From assembly GCA_049969475.1 (NCBI GenBank), contig JBMFOU010000004.1:62001-126000 (forward strand): 64,000 bases of DNA, in the 5' to 3' direction. Of the stretch, positions 6,730 through 15,677 are shown in pieces. A program made the position numbers and the translations under genes. Position 1 is the stretch's first letter, and each line of letters opens with the position of its first letter. The notes beneath the pieces were generated by a model that did no database searches, was not told where the DNA came from, and saw nothing but the letters and a program-made list of their open reading frames with translations. The stretch comes from UBA2030 sp049969475. GTDB lineage: Bacteria > Bacteroidota > Bacteroidia > Bacteroidales > TTA-H9.

Positions 6730-9700
6730 TCATCTATTTATGATGAGTTTCTGATACTGAACTCTAACCGTACCAGCAGGATTTTCCACCTGAATACGAT
6801 AGGGATATATGCCTGCAGGCAATTTTCGCCCATTATCGGCCCGGCCATCCCATTCTATGGGATTGATACCATAGTCGCTGGTTGAAAAGTTAGTCCGTAT
6901 GGTCTTCAAAAGCTGTCCCTGCAAATTGAAAATTTCAATGGTAACTATCAGATTACTACCAGGTTGGTCATGTTCGAAGGTAAACCAGGTACGGTCGCTG
7001 AAGGGATTGGGGTAGTTGGTGACATTGCGCAGGGTAATAGCCTGTCCATCGTTAACGGTGAAGGTGATAGTTTTCACTGAACTGTTGTCCTGCAAATCCC
7101 AGGCTCTGAGCGAAAGTGTATGCGTGCCCGATTCGAGTTTTTTCAATCTGTAAATAATTTTTCCCCGGGTTCCTGTCATATTGAGCGCCTGATAGGTTGG
7201 GCTCAGGTCAACAGCATTACGGGTGTCGTCATCGAGCCAGGCTGTGATGTTTTTTCCTATGCCCAGGTCGCCGGGGTTAATACCCGAAGAGTCACTCAAG
7301 TTCACCAAAAGTAAGGGCTGAGAACTCGTGAGATTGCCGGATACAAAGCGGTAATCATCCAAAAACATGCTAATATCGGGGCCTTGGGTGTCGGTGGCCT
7401 GTGAAAAGTCCATGCCTCCGAGCACAACACCAGTAAAAGCTCCGGCGGCATCGCTCAGGCTGTCGGTGGCATAGTAGCTTAGTTTGGGCGCTCCATAAGA
7501 GTAATCAATATCCTTGGGCAAAATCAGTTCGAAATCGAACTGGCCGCCTTTCACTGGCACTGCTCCTTTGGCTATCACCCGATCCTGAACGGTGAATGTC
7601 CAGGGCTTGCTGTTTGGATCGTTTACCAGCGTGCTGACCCTTCGTTTTTTATCGAAAAGCTGGTAATAGAGCTTTCCATTGAAACCGGTTTTCAGCAAAT
7701 GGTCTTTACCTACTATTTGTCCGCTGAAACGTACACGTTGACAGGCTTTTAAAGTATCGGAAAATTCTGCTACGGGAATTTGGTTGATATGTGTGGTAAC
7801 AACCTCATATTCAGGAAAAACTGCTTTAATAGCCGGATCCCCTAAAAGCAGGAAGTTGCGGATGCTTATATTATTGTTATTCTGGTTTTTCGATAATCTC
7901 ACCAGATCGCCCAGACGAAGGATTTCAACCGAGGCATGCTGGAAAAGGATTTTGTAGAAGGTTTGATTGAGAACTGCATTGGTTTGTGAAAAGGCTATGC
8001 GAGTAGTAGTAAAAATGGCTACTCCGCCTCCATGGGGTCTGAGGATGACATGTTCGCCGGCTGAAACTCTTTCGGGGTCGTCGAAGCGACTAAACTCGCA
8101 GGTGGCTGTCACAAAGATAGGAAGCCGACCATCATTTTCCCAGGCATAAATTTCAGGAATGGTTAAAATCCACTCACCAGCCCAGCCCAATTCGCCTCCA
8201 TGGCCCGTATAATTCACAAACAAAGCCCCCTCATTCACCTGCCGCGTAATGGCCTTGTTTACATCCGGGTAGCGCTGCCCCTGTGCTGTTGTACTCTGGG
8301 TGAATGCATCCAGGTAGATTTTGTTGACATTCACAATCCGAGAGGATGTGTCGATGATATAAGCAAGTTTTTCAGCCTGTTCCAAATGTACACTGCTGTC
8401 TTCGTCGTCAGCTACCAGACACATGGTATTTCTCCAGGGGCCATGCATCGGATATCCCGGGCGCAGATACTCATCCACTTTATCTACCATAATTTGGGCT
8501 TCTTCAACCGTTGTAACAGGGAAGCGCCCTATGCTTACATCTATTTTCCCTTTTCCGTCAACACCTTCAGTGGGGTCCATGAGTCCATAAAAATCGTCAC
8601 TAGTGTAAGACTCAACCAGAATCAGACTTTCTGCTGATTGATAGGCGGGAATAAAGTTTTTGTTGCCTGCCACCCGGTTTTTAGGATCGTAGCTTCCATC
8701 GCCAAACAGCAGCAGGTAGCCAGGCTTGGTTTGTTCTGAACGGGTCCAGAGCATACGTATAAATGAACGGATGGCTATCGGGTCTTTGGCTCCTGATGAA
8801 AATTCATTATATATCTGATCCACATCAACAACCTCTACCGTGAGTCCGCTGCGCTGGCGATGAATCTGAGCCAATCGCTCGGCCTGCTCTTTAAAGGTTT
8901 TATGTGTCACAATTATATAATCAACCGGTTGTAGGGCATGCAGGTTTTGATTGGCTACCTGACCTGCAAACGAAGGGGTCAGGAAATGAGTGCCATCGAA
9001 AGCTATGAAACGTTGCCCGTTTGGGGATTGCAACTTGAATGAAAGAGTAGATCCATTGCGGGTAGTGATCATCTTTTTGGGTTCCGATGGATTGGAAATC
9101 AACCAAATTTCTACATCCGTCCCACAATCTTCGATGACCCATTCCGGAGTACTTCCTTGCTGTGGCTTGGGAATATAAGCAAAAGGCATCTGGGGCGAGT
9201 GAAATCTAAGCAGGCGAGGCACAGTAAGCTCTATATAGTCAAGGTATCCAAGCGACAATGAATGGTTTTTGATGTAATCGATACGGATGCGCACGGTGTC
9301 AGAACGGGGATGTAAATTGAATAGAGCACTACCATTGCGGGCATAGAGCCTGGTGGCCAAATCCCCTGTCATACCAGCTAGGCTCACCGTAGCACCGAGT
9401 TGCTCGTTGGCATAGATTTTAAAACTGCTTTCGGCCAAAGATCTCGAACACAATGAAATATCGGCAATAGCATTCTGTAGGGTATCCCTATCACTCACTA
9501 TGAAGGTAAAAACACGACGGGTGGAGTCGTCGAAAACCTCGCCCCACCATTGTTTTCCGCTTTTAGTCATCTGTCGTTCCTCTTTTTCATGAAGGATGGA
9601 ATAGGGATATGTCTTTACCTTATGGGTAGAAGCTAACGATGTGGAATTCTGGATACCTATGCGCAAGGGGTTTTCGGTTCCATAGGTAAGAAAATACCAT

Positions 9701-10524
9701 GTAGTATCTGAATATATATTCGTAACGTGATCCAACTTTTGCTTCAGCGGGTTAATCAACCACTTATGGGGGCTTTCACCGTAAAATAAAATATAGTCAC
9801 CCGGGTCGAAGCTCCCATCTTCTTCTCCCACCACCCGGATGGCTATCTGGGGCAGGTCGTCGAAGGTATTGCTTGAATTCAGCTCAGACAGCATACCCCC
9901 GCCCGATCCATGAATGGAAAGGGTTTTTGGATTTATTCCTGCCGGGTTAATTCCCCATGCTTGCAGGTCCTGATAGGTGATTTTATAAACTCCATCCGTG
10001 GTTACACCCAGTTTGTACCAGAGGCCGCTGGCCAACGCGGAACTTTCCGCGTACGTACCCGGACCATTTTTTAAGAAAGTCGATTCATCTTTCACGATTT
10101 CGATATGCGGTTCAAACATGACATAGCGCTGTAAACGACCGCTTCCAGGGTCTAAGCTGAACGGGAAAAAAGAAACCTTGGCCTGCCATTGCCCGCGGTC
10201 GGCCTGTATATCAACCTGAATATCAGTATCTATTTCGTAAAGCTGAGGGAGCTGAAAATCCGCTGGCTCCACAACTATCGAGTTCAGGCTATATTTAACG
10301 GAATAACCTGCCCCGGGTAGAGGTATCTCCTGAATATAACGCGGTAAGCCGGAGTGGTAGTCCAATTCTGCACCTTCAAAGGAAAATGGATAGAGTCCTT
10401 GCGGGATGTCGGCATCGGCTTTCCAGCTCAGTCGGATTGCTTCTTGACCCTTCGTGGTGATGGTAAACGCAGAGATGAGTAATATGATTAGCCCTAAAAC
10501 AGGGAAGCGATATCTTGCTTTCAT
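6730..10524 (-). CDS. PorU-type T9SS sortase, second tandem copy
   Basis: A 1264-residue C25-family (gingipain-like) cysteine peptidase of the PorU type. In T9SS, PorU removes the C-terminal domain of cargo and attaches the protein to A-LPS. It has a signal peptide (LGLIILLISAFTIT), a PorU-type N-terminal region, then the peptidase core with YLLLFGDGSYDPKNR, the catalytic His775 in NYTGHGGE and Cys809 in TATCEFSR. It ends in an Ig-like region and a type A CTD-like segment (NYPNPFSDRTWFTFEH and a typical GIYPYRIQV strand). The start lies one base after the preceding paralogue's stop, with a strong Shine-Dalgarno GGAGGAG made by that gene's last Gly codons, so translation is coupled. Both catalytic residues are intact. 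Whether it is the true PorU or a specialised second sortase (sometimes called PorU2) cannot be decided here. Confidence 0.9.
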   Translation of the reverse strand: MKARYRFPVLGLIILLISAFTITTKGQEAIRLSWKADADIPQGLYPFSFEGAELDYHSGLPRYIQEIPLPGAGYSVKYSLNSIVVEPADFQLPQLYEIDTDIQVDIQADRGQWQAKVSFFPFSLDPGSGRLQRYVMFEPHIEIVKDESTFLKNGPGTYAESSALASGLWYKLGVTTDGVYKITYQDLQAWGINPAGINPKTLSIHGSGGGMLSELNSSNTFDDLPQIAIRVVGEEDGSFDPGDYILFYGESPHKWLINPLKQKLDHVTNIYSDTTWYFLTYGTENPLRIGIQNSTSLASTHKVKTYPYSILHEKEERQMTKSGKQWWGEVFDDSTRRVFTFIVSDRDTLQNAIADISLCSRSLAESSFKIYANEQLGATVSLAGMTGDLATRLYARNGSALFNLHPRSDTVRIRIDYIKNHSLSLGYLDYIELTVPRLLRFHSPQMPFAYIPKPQQGSTPEWVIEDCGTDVEIWLISNPSEPKKMITTRNGSTLSFKLQSPNGQRFIAFDGTHFLTPSFAGQVANQNLHALQPVDYIIVTHKTFKEQAERLAQIHRQRSGLTVEVVDVDQIYNEFSSGAKDPIAIRSFIRMLWTRSEQTKPGYLLLFGDGSYDPKNRVAGNKNFIPAYQSAESLILVESYTSDDFYGLMDPTEGVDGKGKIDVSIGRFPVTTVEEAQIMVDKVDEYLRPGYPMHGPWRNTMCLVADDEDSSVHLEQAEKLAYIIDTSSRIVNVNKIYLDAFTQSTTAQGQRYPDVNKAITRQVNEGALFVNYTGHGGELGWAGEWILTIPEIYAWENDGRLPIFVTATCEFSRFDDPERVSAGEHVILRPHGGGVAIFTTTRIAFSQTNAVLNQTFYKILFQHASVEILRLGDLVRLSKNQNNNNISIRNFLLLGDPAIKAVFPEYEVVTTHINQIPVAEFSDTLKACQRVRFSGQIVGKDHLLKTGFNGKLYYQLFDKKRRVSTLVNDPNSKPWTFTVQDRVIAKGAVPVKGGQFDFELILPKDIDYSYGAPKLSYYATDSLSDAAGAFTGVVLGGMDFSQATDTQGPDISMFLDDYRFVSGNLTSSQPLLLVNLSDSSGINPGDLGIGKNITAWLDDDTRNAVDLSPTYQALNMTGTRGKIIYRLKKLESGTHTLSLRAWDLQDNSSVKTITFTVNDGQAITLRNVTNYPNPFSDRTWFTFEHDQPGSNLIVTIEIFNLQGQLLKTIRTNFSTSDYGINPIEWDGRADNGRKLPAGIYPYRIQVENPAGTVRVQYQKLIINR

Positions 10525-10525
10525 T

Positions 10526-13500
10526 TTATTGATCTCCTCCTTTAATCAGGCGGGTGCTTTTCACCATTATATTGCCCTTATCATCCGTCAAAGTTAGACG
10601 GGCCATGTAGAATCCCTGAGGTAAAAGCGCCCCACTGTCGGTGCGGCCATCCCACGGGATAGGCTCATTTCTGTATCCGGCCAAAGCAATGGTTTGCTGC
10701 AAAGTTCTTACTTTTCTTCCTGAGAGGTCAAAAATTTCAATGAGTGCTTCCAGACGGCCTCCTGCCTGATTGTGCTCAAAAACAAACCAGGTGTTGTAGG
10801 AGAAAGGATTGGGATAGTTATAAAAACGGCTGATTTCTGTAGTTGAAGAATTTTTAACCACAAAGCGCAGGGTGGCGCTGGAGGAATTATTGTATACATC
10901 CCAGGCTGTGAGACGCAGTACGTGTTCTCCTTCAGATAAATTCTTAAATGGATGTTTTACCGTTCCACTGGTGTAGGTGCCTACATCCGAAGTGTAGTAT
11001 TGATTGAGAATAATGGGATGCCGGGTATCGTCGTCGAGAATAGCCACAATGTCGTGGCCAATGCCACTCCCCACCGTGTTTATTCCACTTTCGTCGCTCA
11101 GACGTGCCAATAATACCGGGTTTTCATCCGTTATCCCACCATCCCTGAAATTTAGGTCATTCATAAACAAGGAAATCACAGGAGGGGTCTCATCGATTCC
11201 TGCATTTTTGTTAACGCCTCCCACCACGATACGACTGAAATAACCAGCGGCATCGGCTACCTCGGATTGAGCATAAAAGTTTATTTTTCCATAACCAAAT
11301 TTATACTCGATGTCTTTAGGCACAATAAAAGAAAATGTGAAGTTTCCATCTTTTACCACGGCTTTGCCCTTGTAAACTACATTTTTGCGCAATGAGAAGG
11401 TAGTGGGAATTGACCCTGGGTCGTTACCCTTGGTTTTAACAAGGCTTTCCTTGTCGTAAACTGTAGCTGTTACACTTCCCTCGAAATCATATAAATGATA
11501 ATTCAGTGGATTAGTTACTTCTCCGGTTATAACTATCTGAGAGAGCGCCTTCAATGTATCGGAAGGAATATCGACGGATACTCCATTAATAGTCAAAGCA
11601 TTAACATTATTGTCAGGATAAGCGAGGGTAAGGGCCGGGTCGCCGAGTAGTATGAATTTTTTGCCGTTAAGATCTGAGCCCCCTTCTTGCTTGGCTTTCA
11701 TAACAGCCTGCCCCAGGGTTGGGTATTTGCCCTGGCTTTTGGAGAACAGGTATTTGATAAAACTTCTGTTGAGGGTGATATTGGAGCCTCCGAAAGTGAG
11801 ACGAGCGGTAGTAAACAAAGCAATGCCTCCCCCTGCAGGATTGAGAAATACATACTCACCGGCCGAAACCCGCTGAGGATCGTCGTAGCGGCTAAATTCG
11901 CAGGTAGCGGTAACAAAGAGCGGTAAATGGTTGAAATTTTTCCATGCGTTGATATCGCTCACTTCAAGGATTCTTTCATGGGCCCAGCCCGTTTCTCCTC
12001 CGTGCCCGGTATAATTAATGAGTAAGGCCCCACTGTTTACCTGCTGGTTGATGGCCTGCGTAACCTCCGGATAACGCTGTCCTCCCGGCGTAGTAACCTG
12101 ATCGTAAGCATCGAGATAAATCTTATTGATTTGAAATACGGGATGGTTAGTGTTAACGTAGTCTGCTAATTCATTCGCTTGACGCAAGTGGGTGTTTCCA
12201 TCCTCATCATCCGCCACAAAGCATAGGGTTACTCTCCAATCGCCCATGGTTTGGTCGCTGTTGGTCAGGTAATTTTGTAATTTTTCGAGATAGCTGGTGG
12301 CTTGTTCTTTGTTGGTAACCGGAATACGACCCACCGCCATATCGGGTATACCCACCGCTCCCTTTCCTTCCGTAGAGTCTAACAAAACATAATAATCATC
12401 TGTAGCAAAGGTATATACAGGATTTAGAGTTTCAACCGACTGATAGGTGGGAACAAAATTGGTGTTGTTGGGCAAACGATCTTTGTAATCATACGAAGCA
12501 TCGCCAAATAGGAGAAGATATGCTGGTTTGTTTTTATTCTGCGAGACTCTGCGCAAATGACGCATAAAATCACGGATAGCAGTGGGATCCTGCGCTCCTG
12601 ATGAAAATTCATTATACACCATTTCGGGCGTAACTACTTCTACTCTAAGAGGGTGCATCTGTCGATGCATTTCAGCCAATTGATGAGCTTGTTCAAGAAA
12701 ATCTGAGTGTGTAATAATAATGTAATCCACATCGGCCATACCGTGTAAATTTTGATTGGCTACTGGCCCGATGTATTCGGGGGTGAGGAAGGAAGTGCCG
12801 TCGAAAGCAATAAATTCACGAAGCTTGTCAGGCTGGGTGATGAATTCTGCTATATTACCTGAATTCTGGAGGGTGAGGCTCATGGGCCGTGTAGGGTCAG
12901 TAATGTCCCAAACCTCAAGGTTGGATGGGACATTTGATATGCGAAACATGACCGCTTCGCTTGTAGAAAGAGGCCATGGCTGCCTGAAAGCCATTTGACC
13001 GTTGCTGAAACTAAGGGATCTTCGCCAATTGACTGTAAAATAATCGAGCCAGGCCTGAGATGAAGTAATGGGCTTTAGATAGTTGTAGGCTATTTTCAAG
13101 TCTTTTCCCTGCACTTTGAACGAGACAGTATCAACTACCCTTTTGGCGAATTCCGCTTCAAGTCCACTGGTGGGTACAGATCCAATGCTTTGCTGCAATA
13201 GGGGAGTTCCACCCATTGAAACTTTCATCACCGAATTGGCAAACGAGCGCGCAACCACAGCAGATTTGAGCCAAACCCGGCTTCCGGTTTCAACTCCCTC
13301 GAGGCTAAGATTAAAGTCGTAGCTGGTCTGTACATCGAACAACTCACCATACCACTGACGGCCCGATTTCGTGAGTTGAACCAGATCTTTCTCATAGTGA
13401 TAGCGATCGGTAAACTGAGTAAGTGTGTAATTTACAGGTGTTTCAGGTACTGGGTAATTAGAAATACGCAATCCTGGGCGGGTACCTACTACCAGGAAGC

Positions 13501-14362
13501 AATAGGCAAAATCACTGTAAGGGTTTTTGATGTAATTGAAACGCTTTTCGGTGTCGTTGTATGTCCAGGTATCCGGTCCTCCTGCATAAAATATTATGTA
13601 GTCTCCGGGGTCGAAACGACCGTCGTTTTCTCCTACCACCTCAATCGCCATTTCCCGTATATCATCAAGGCGCTCGATGTTATTACCTTCGGGTAATATT
13701 CCTCCGCCGTTGCCGTGCATACGCAAATTTCGGGGATCAAGCCCTGCTAAGTTAATCCCCATCGCCTGTAAATCGTTGTACGACAATTTGTAAATTCCAC
13801 TCTGAGGAATTTTGATTTTATACCATGCATCTTCTGCCATGCCCGATTGCAAAATAGCGGAGACTGAAGCTTTGGGCTGACTGGATGCCTGCAATGGGAA
13901 ATCTTCCACAGTGGCTTCAAGAGAGAGAAACTTCAGAAATTCAACTAAAGTGTAACCCGTTGTTTGTTCCAGCCAGCGCATGGGTAATACCTCAATCTGC
14001 AGGTACCGTTGTCCGGAGATTTCCACAATTTCGTTTCGATAGTCGTATTGATGGGGTAACTTATCGCTCTGACCTAAATGAGCAACCGGTATTTCCATCA
14101 CTTCTAGCGGATGAATCTCCAGGGTTTTAAGCTGTGCCTTCAAGGATTGTACGGGAATTCTCCATGCCAGGACGGGAAAAATGCCGAAATCAGCATGGTT
14201 TATACTTCCATCGAAATAATATGAAACGCTGATATTTCCATGGTCGTCGGTATTCGTCCATTTATCCCAATTAAGGGTAAAGTCCTGGCGGGAGTGAATT
14301 ACTTCCTGCGCAGAAAGCATGAAAGTGAAAAGAATAGACCCAAATAGTAAGTGAATTTTCAT
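10526..14362 (-). CDS. porU: PorU-type T9SS sortase, first tandem copy
   Basis: A 1278-residue C25-family protein, full length, with signal peptide MKIHLLFGSILFTFMLSAQ. The peptidase core has YNEFSSGAQDPTAIRDFMRH, LLLFGDASYDYKDR, catalytic His787 (INYTGHGGE) and Cys821 (TATCEFSR). The C-terminal part has an Ig-like segment and a CTD-like end (NYPNPFSYNTWFVFEH). It shares long blocks of identity with the downstream gene at 6730-10524, so the two arose by tandem duplication, yet their N-terminal 150 residues differ clearly, which suggests an old duplication. It diverges from porP and is the first gene of porU-porU-(porV). The symbol is tentative because either copy may be the orthologue of P. 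gingivalis PorU. Confidence 0.92.
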   Translation of the reverse strand: MKIHLLFGSILFTFMLSAQEVIHSRQDFTLNWDKWTNTDDHGNISVSYYFDGSINHADFGIFPVLAWRIPVQSLKAQLKTLEIHPLEVMEIPVAHLGQSDKLPHQYDYRNEIVEISGQRYLQIEVLPMRWLEQTTGYTLVEFLKFLSLEATVEDFPLQASSQPKASVSAILQSGMAEDAWYKIKIPQSGIYKLSYNDLQAMGINLAGLDPRNLRMHGNGGGILPEGNNIERLDDIREMAIEVVGENDGRFDPGDYIIFYAGGPDTWTYNDTEKRFNYIKNPYSDFAYCFLVVGTRPGLRISNYPVPETPVNYTLTQFTDRYHYEKDLVQLTKSGRQWYGELFDVQTSYDFNLSLEGVETGSRVWLKSAVVARSFANSVMKVSMGGTPLLQQSIGSVPTSGLEAEFAKRVVDTVSFKVQGKDLKIAYNYLKPITSSQAWLDYFTVNWRRSLSFSNGQMAFRQPWPLSTSEAVMFRISNVPSNLEVWDITDPTRPMSLTLQNSGNIAEFITQPDKLREFIAFDGTSFLTPEYIGPVANQNLHGMADVDYIIITHSDFLEQAHQLAEMHRQMHPLRVEVVTPEMVYNEFSSGAQDPTAIRDFMRHLRRVSQNKNKPAYLLLFGDASYDYKDRLPNNTNFVPTYQSVETLNPVYTFATDDYYVLLDSTEGKGAVGIPDMAVGRIPVTNKEQATSYLEKLQNYLTNSDQTMGDWRVTLCFVADDEDGNTHLRQANELADYVNTNHPVFQINKIYLDAYDQVTTPGGQRYPEVTQAINQQVNSGALLINYTGHGGETGWAHERILEVSDINAWKNFNHLPLFVTATCEFSRYDDPQRVSAGEYVFLNPAGGGIALFTTARLTFGGSNITLNRSFIKYLFSKSQGKYPTLGQAVMKAKQEGGSDLNGKKFILLGDPALTLAYPDNNVNALTINGVSVDIPSDTLKALSQIVITGEVTNPLNYHLYDFEGSVTATVYDKESLVKTKGNDPGSIPTTFSLRKNVVYKGKAVVKDGNFTFSFIVPKDIEYKFGYGKINFYAQSEVADAAGYFSRIVVGGVNKNAGIDETPPVISLFMNDLNFRDGGITDENPVLLARLSDESGINTVGSGIGHDIVAILDDDTRHPIILNQYYTSDVGTYTSGTVKHPFKNLSEGEHVLRLTAWDVYNNSSSATLRFVVKNSSTTEISRFYNYPNPFSYNTWFVFEHNQAGGRLEALIEIFDLSGRKVRTLQQTIALAGYRNEPIPWDGRTDSGALLPQGFYMARLTLTDDKGNIMVKSTRLIKGGDQ

Positions 14363-14585
14363 ATGAGAGCCAACATAGATGATTTAATAACATTTACATT
14401 GCAAAATTGTGCATTCAGTGGATAAACTGAAACACTTGACCTTTGGAGGAGGTAAAATAAAATATCATGTTTGCAATGTTTTCAAGCTTTAAACGTTAGA
14501 GATAATGGCTTATTGTTGGAAAAAAAATGATAAAAAGTTTTGGGGATGTGCATTGTCATTAAAAAATATTTGTAATATTGTAGGA

Positions 14586-14593
14586 TAGTTTTG
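14586..14593 (+). promoter_or_regulatory. porP -7 promoter element, TAGTTTTG
   Basis: A TAnnTTTG match 36 bases upstream of the porP ATG. A TTTG at 14569-14572 is only 13 bases upstream, closer than the usual -33 spacing. The interval 14363-14590 between porU and porP is AT-rich and otherwise shows no gene. Confidence 0.4.
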
Positions 14594-14629
14594 TGTACCG
14601 AAGATTATAAATTTATTCCCAGCATCGAT

Positions 14630-15631
14630 ATGATCAGGAAAAGCTTTATTATCGGCTTTAGTCTGGCGCTGATTATGTTTTGCACTACGACATACGGACA
14701 GGACCCAGCCTTCTCACAGTTCTATGCCAATCCGTTATATCTCAATCCGGCCCTTACAGGAAGTGCCTTTTTACCTCGTTTGACGCTTAATTACCGAAAT
14801 CAGTGGCCGAGTTTGCCGGCTCATTTTGTGACTTACAATGCCGCTTACGACCAGCACGTATCGCAAATTAACAGCAGTTTTGGGGTTTTGTTTAACACCG
14901 ACAGGGCAGGCGATGGGATGATCACCACCACTACGGTAAGTGGGCTTTATGCATACAACCTTCAGGTATCAAGAAACACTTATGTTAATGCTGGTTTGCA
15001 GGCTACTTACTTTCAGCGCAGGCTTGACTTTTACAATCTGGTGTTCGACGATATGTTACACCCGGTTTATGGCCAGATCTATCCCACCTCAGAACGCCCT
15101 CCTGAAAACCTGAGTGTTAGCTTTCTTGACTTCAGCACCGGGATGACCGTTTCCCATAAAGATGTTTTATACGGAGGCTTTGCCATCCACCATCTGACTC
15201 AGCCCTATGACGGATGGTACAACGACAATAGCACCGTTTTAAACCGTAAGTGGACCCTACATGCCGGAGCCGTTATTGACCTCGAGCCCCGCATGCGCGG
15301 CCGTCGCAGCCTCGAAGCCATGACCCTCTCACCCAACATCCTTTATCAGCAGCAAATGAATTTCAAACAACTTAATATTGGTATTTACCTAAATAAATAT
15401 CCTTTTGTGGTGGGTACCTGGTTCCGACACAATTTTGAAAATCCAGATGCGTTTATCTTTTTGCTGGGATTTCAGCAAAGTTCTTTTCGGCTCGGTTATA
15501 GCTACGATGTTACGATATCTAAGTTGAAGAATGTTACCGGAGGAGCGCACGAGATCTCCTTTTCCTTCCTCTTCAATAACCCCGAACAGGGCCGGAAAAA
15601 GAATCAGGCTATTCCTTGTCCCAGTTTTTAA
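14630..15631 (+). CDS. porP: PorP/SprF-family T9SS membrane protein
   Basis: An outer-membrane beta-barrel of the PorP/SprF family, 333 residues. These proteins help export or anchor T9SS substrates such as gliding adhesins and modular cargo. The start at 14630 gives signal peptide MIRKSFIIGFSLALIMFCTT; an upstream in-frame TTG is rejected. The family signature QDPAFSQFYANPLYLNPALTG follows the cleavage site directly, and the body alternates hydrophobic strands, ending ISFSFLFN. It is 46 bases upstream of gldJ on the same strand and diverges from porU. Bacteroidota often have several such paralogues, so the porP symbol refers to the family. Confidence 0.9.
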   Translation: MIRKSFIIGFSLALIMFCTTTYGQDPAFSQFYANPLYLNPALTGSAFLPRLTLNYRNQWPSLPAHFVTYNAAYDQHVSQINSSFGVLFNTDRAGDGMITTTTVSGLYAYNLQVSRNTYVNAGLQATYFQRRLDFYNLVFDDMLHPVYGQIYPTSERPPENLSVSFLDFSTGMTVSHKDVLYGGFAIHHLTQPYDGWYNDNSTVLNRKWTLHAGAVIDLEPRMRGRRSLEAMTLSPNILYQQQMNFKQLNIGIYLNKYPFVVGTWFRHNFENPDAFIFLLGFQQSSFRLGYSYDVTISKLKNVTGGAHEISFSFLFNNPEQGRKKNQAIPCPSF

Positions 15632-15677
15632 TTTACATTTGCACACAATTTTATCCTAAAGCATAATTCACGCAGAG

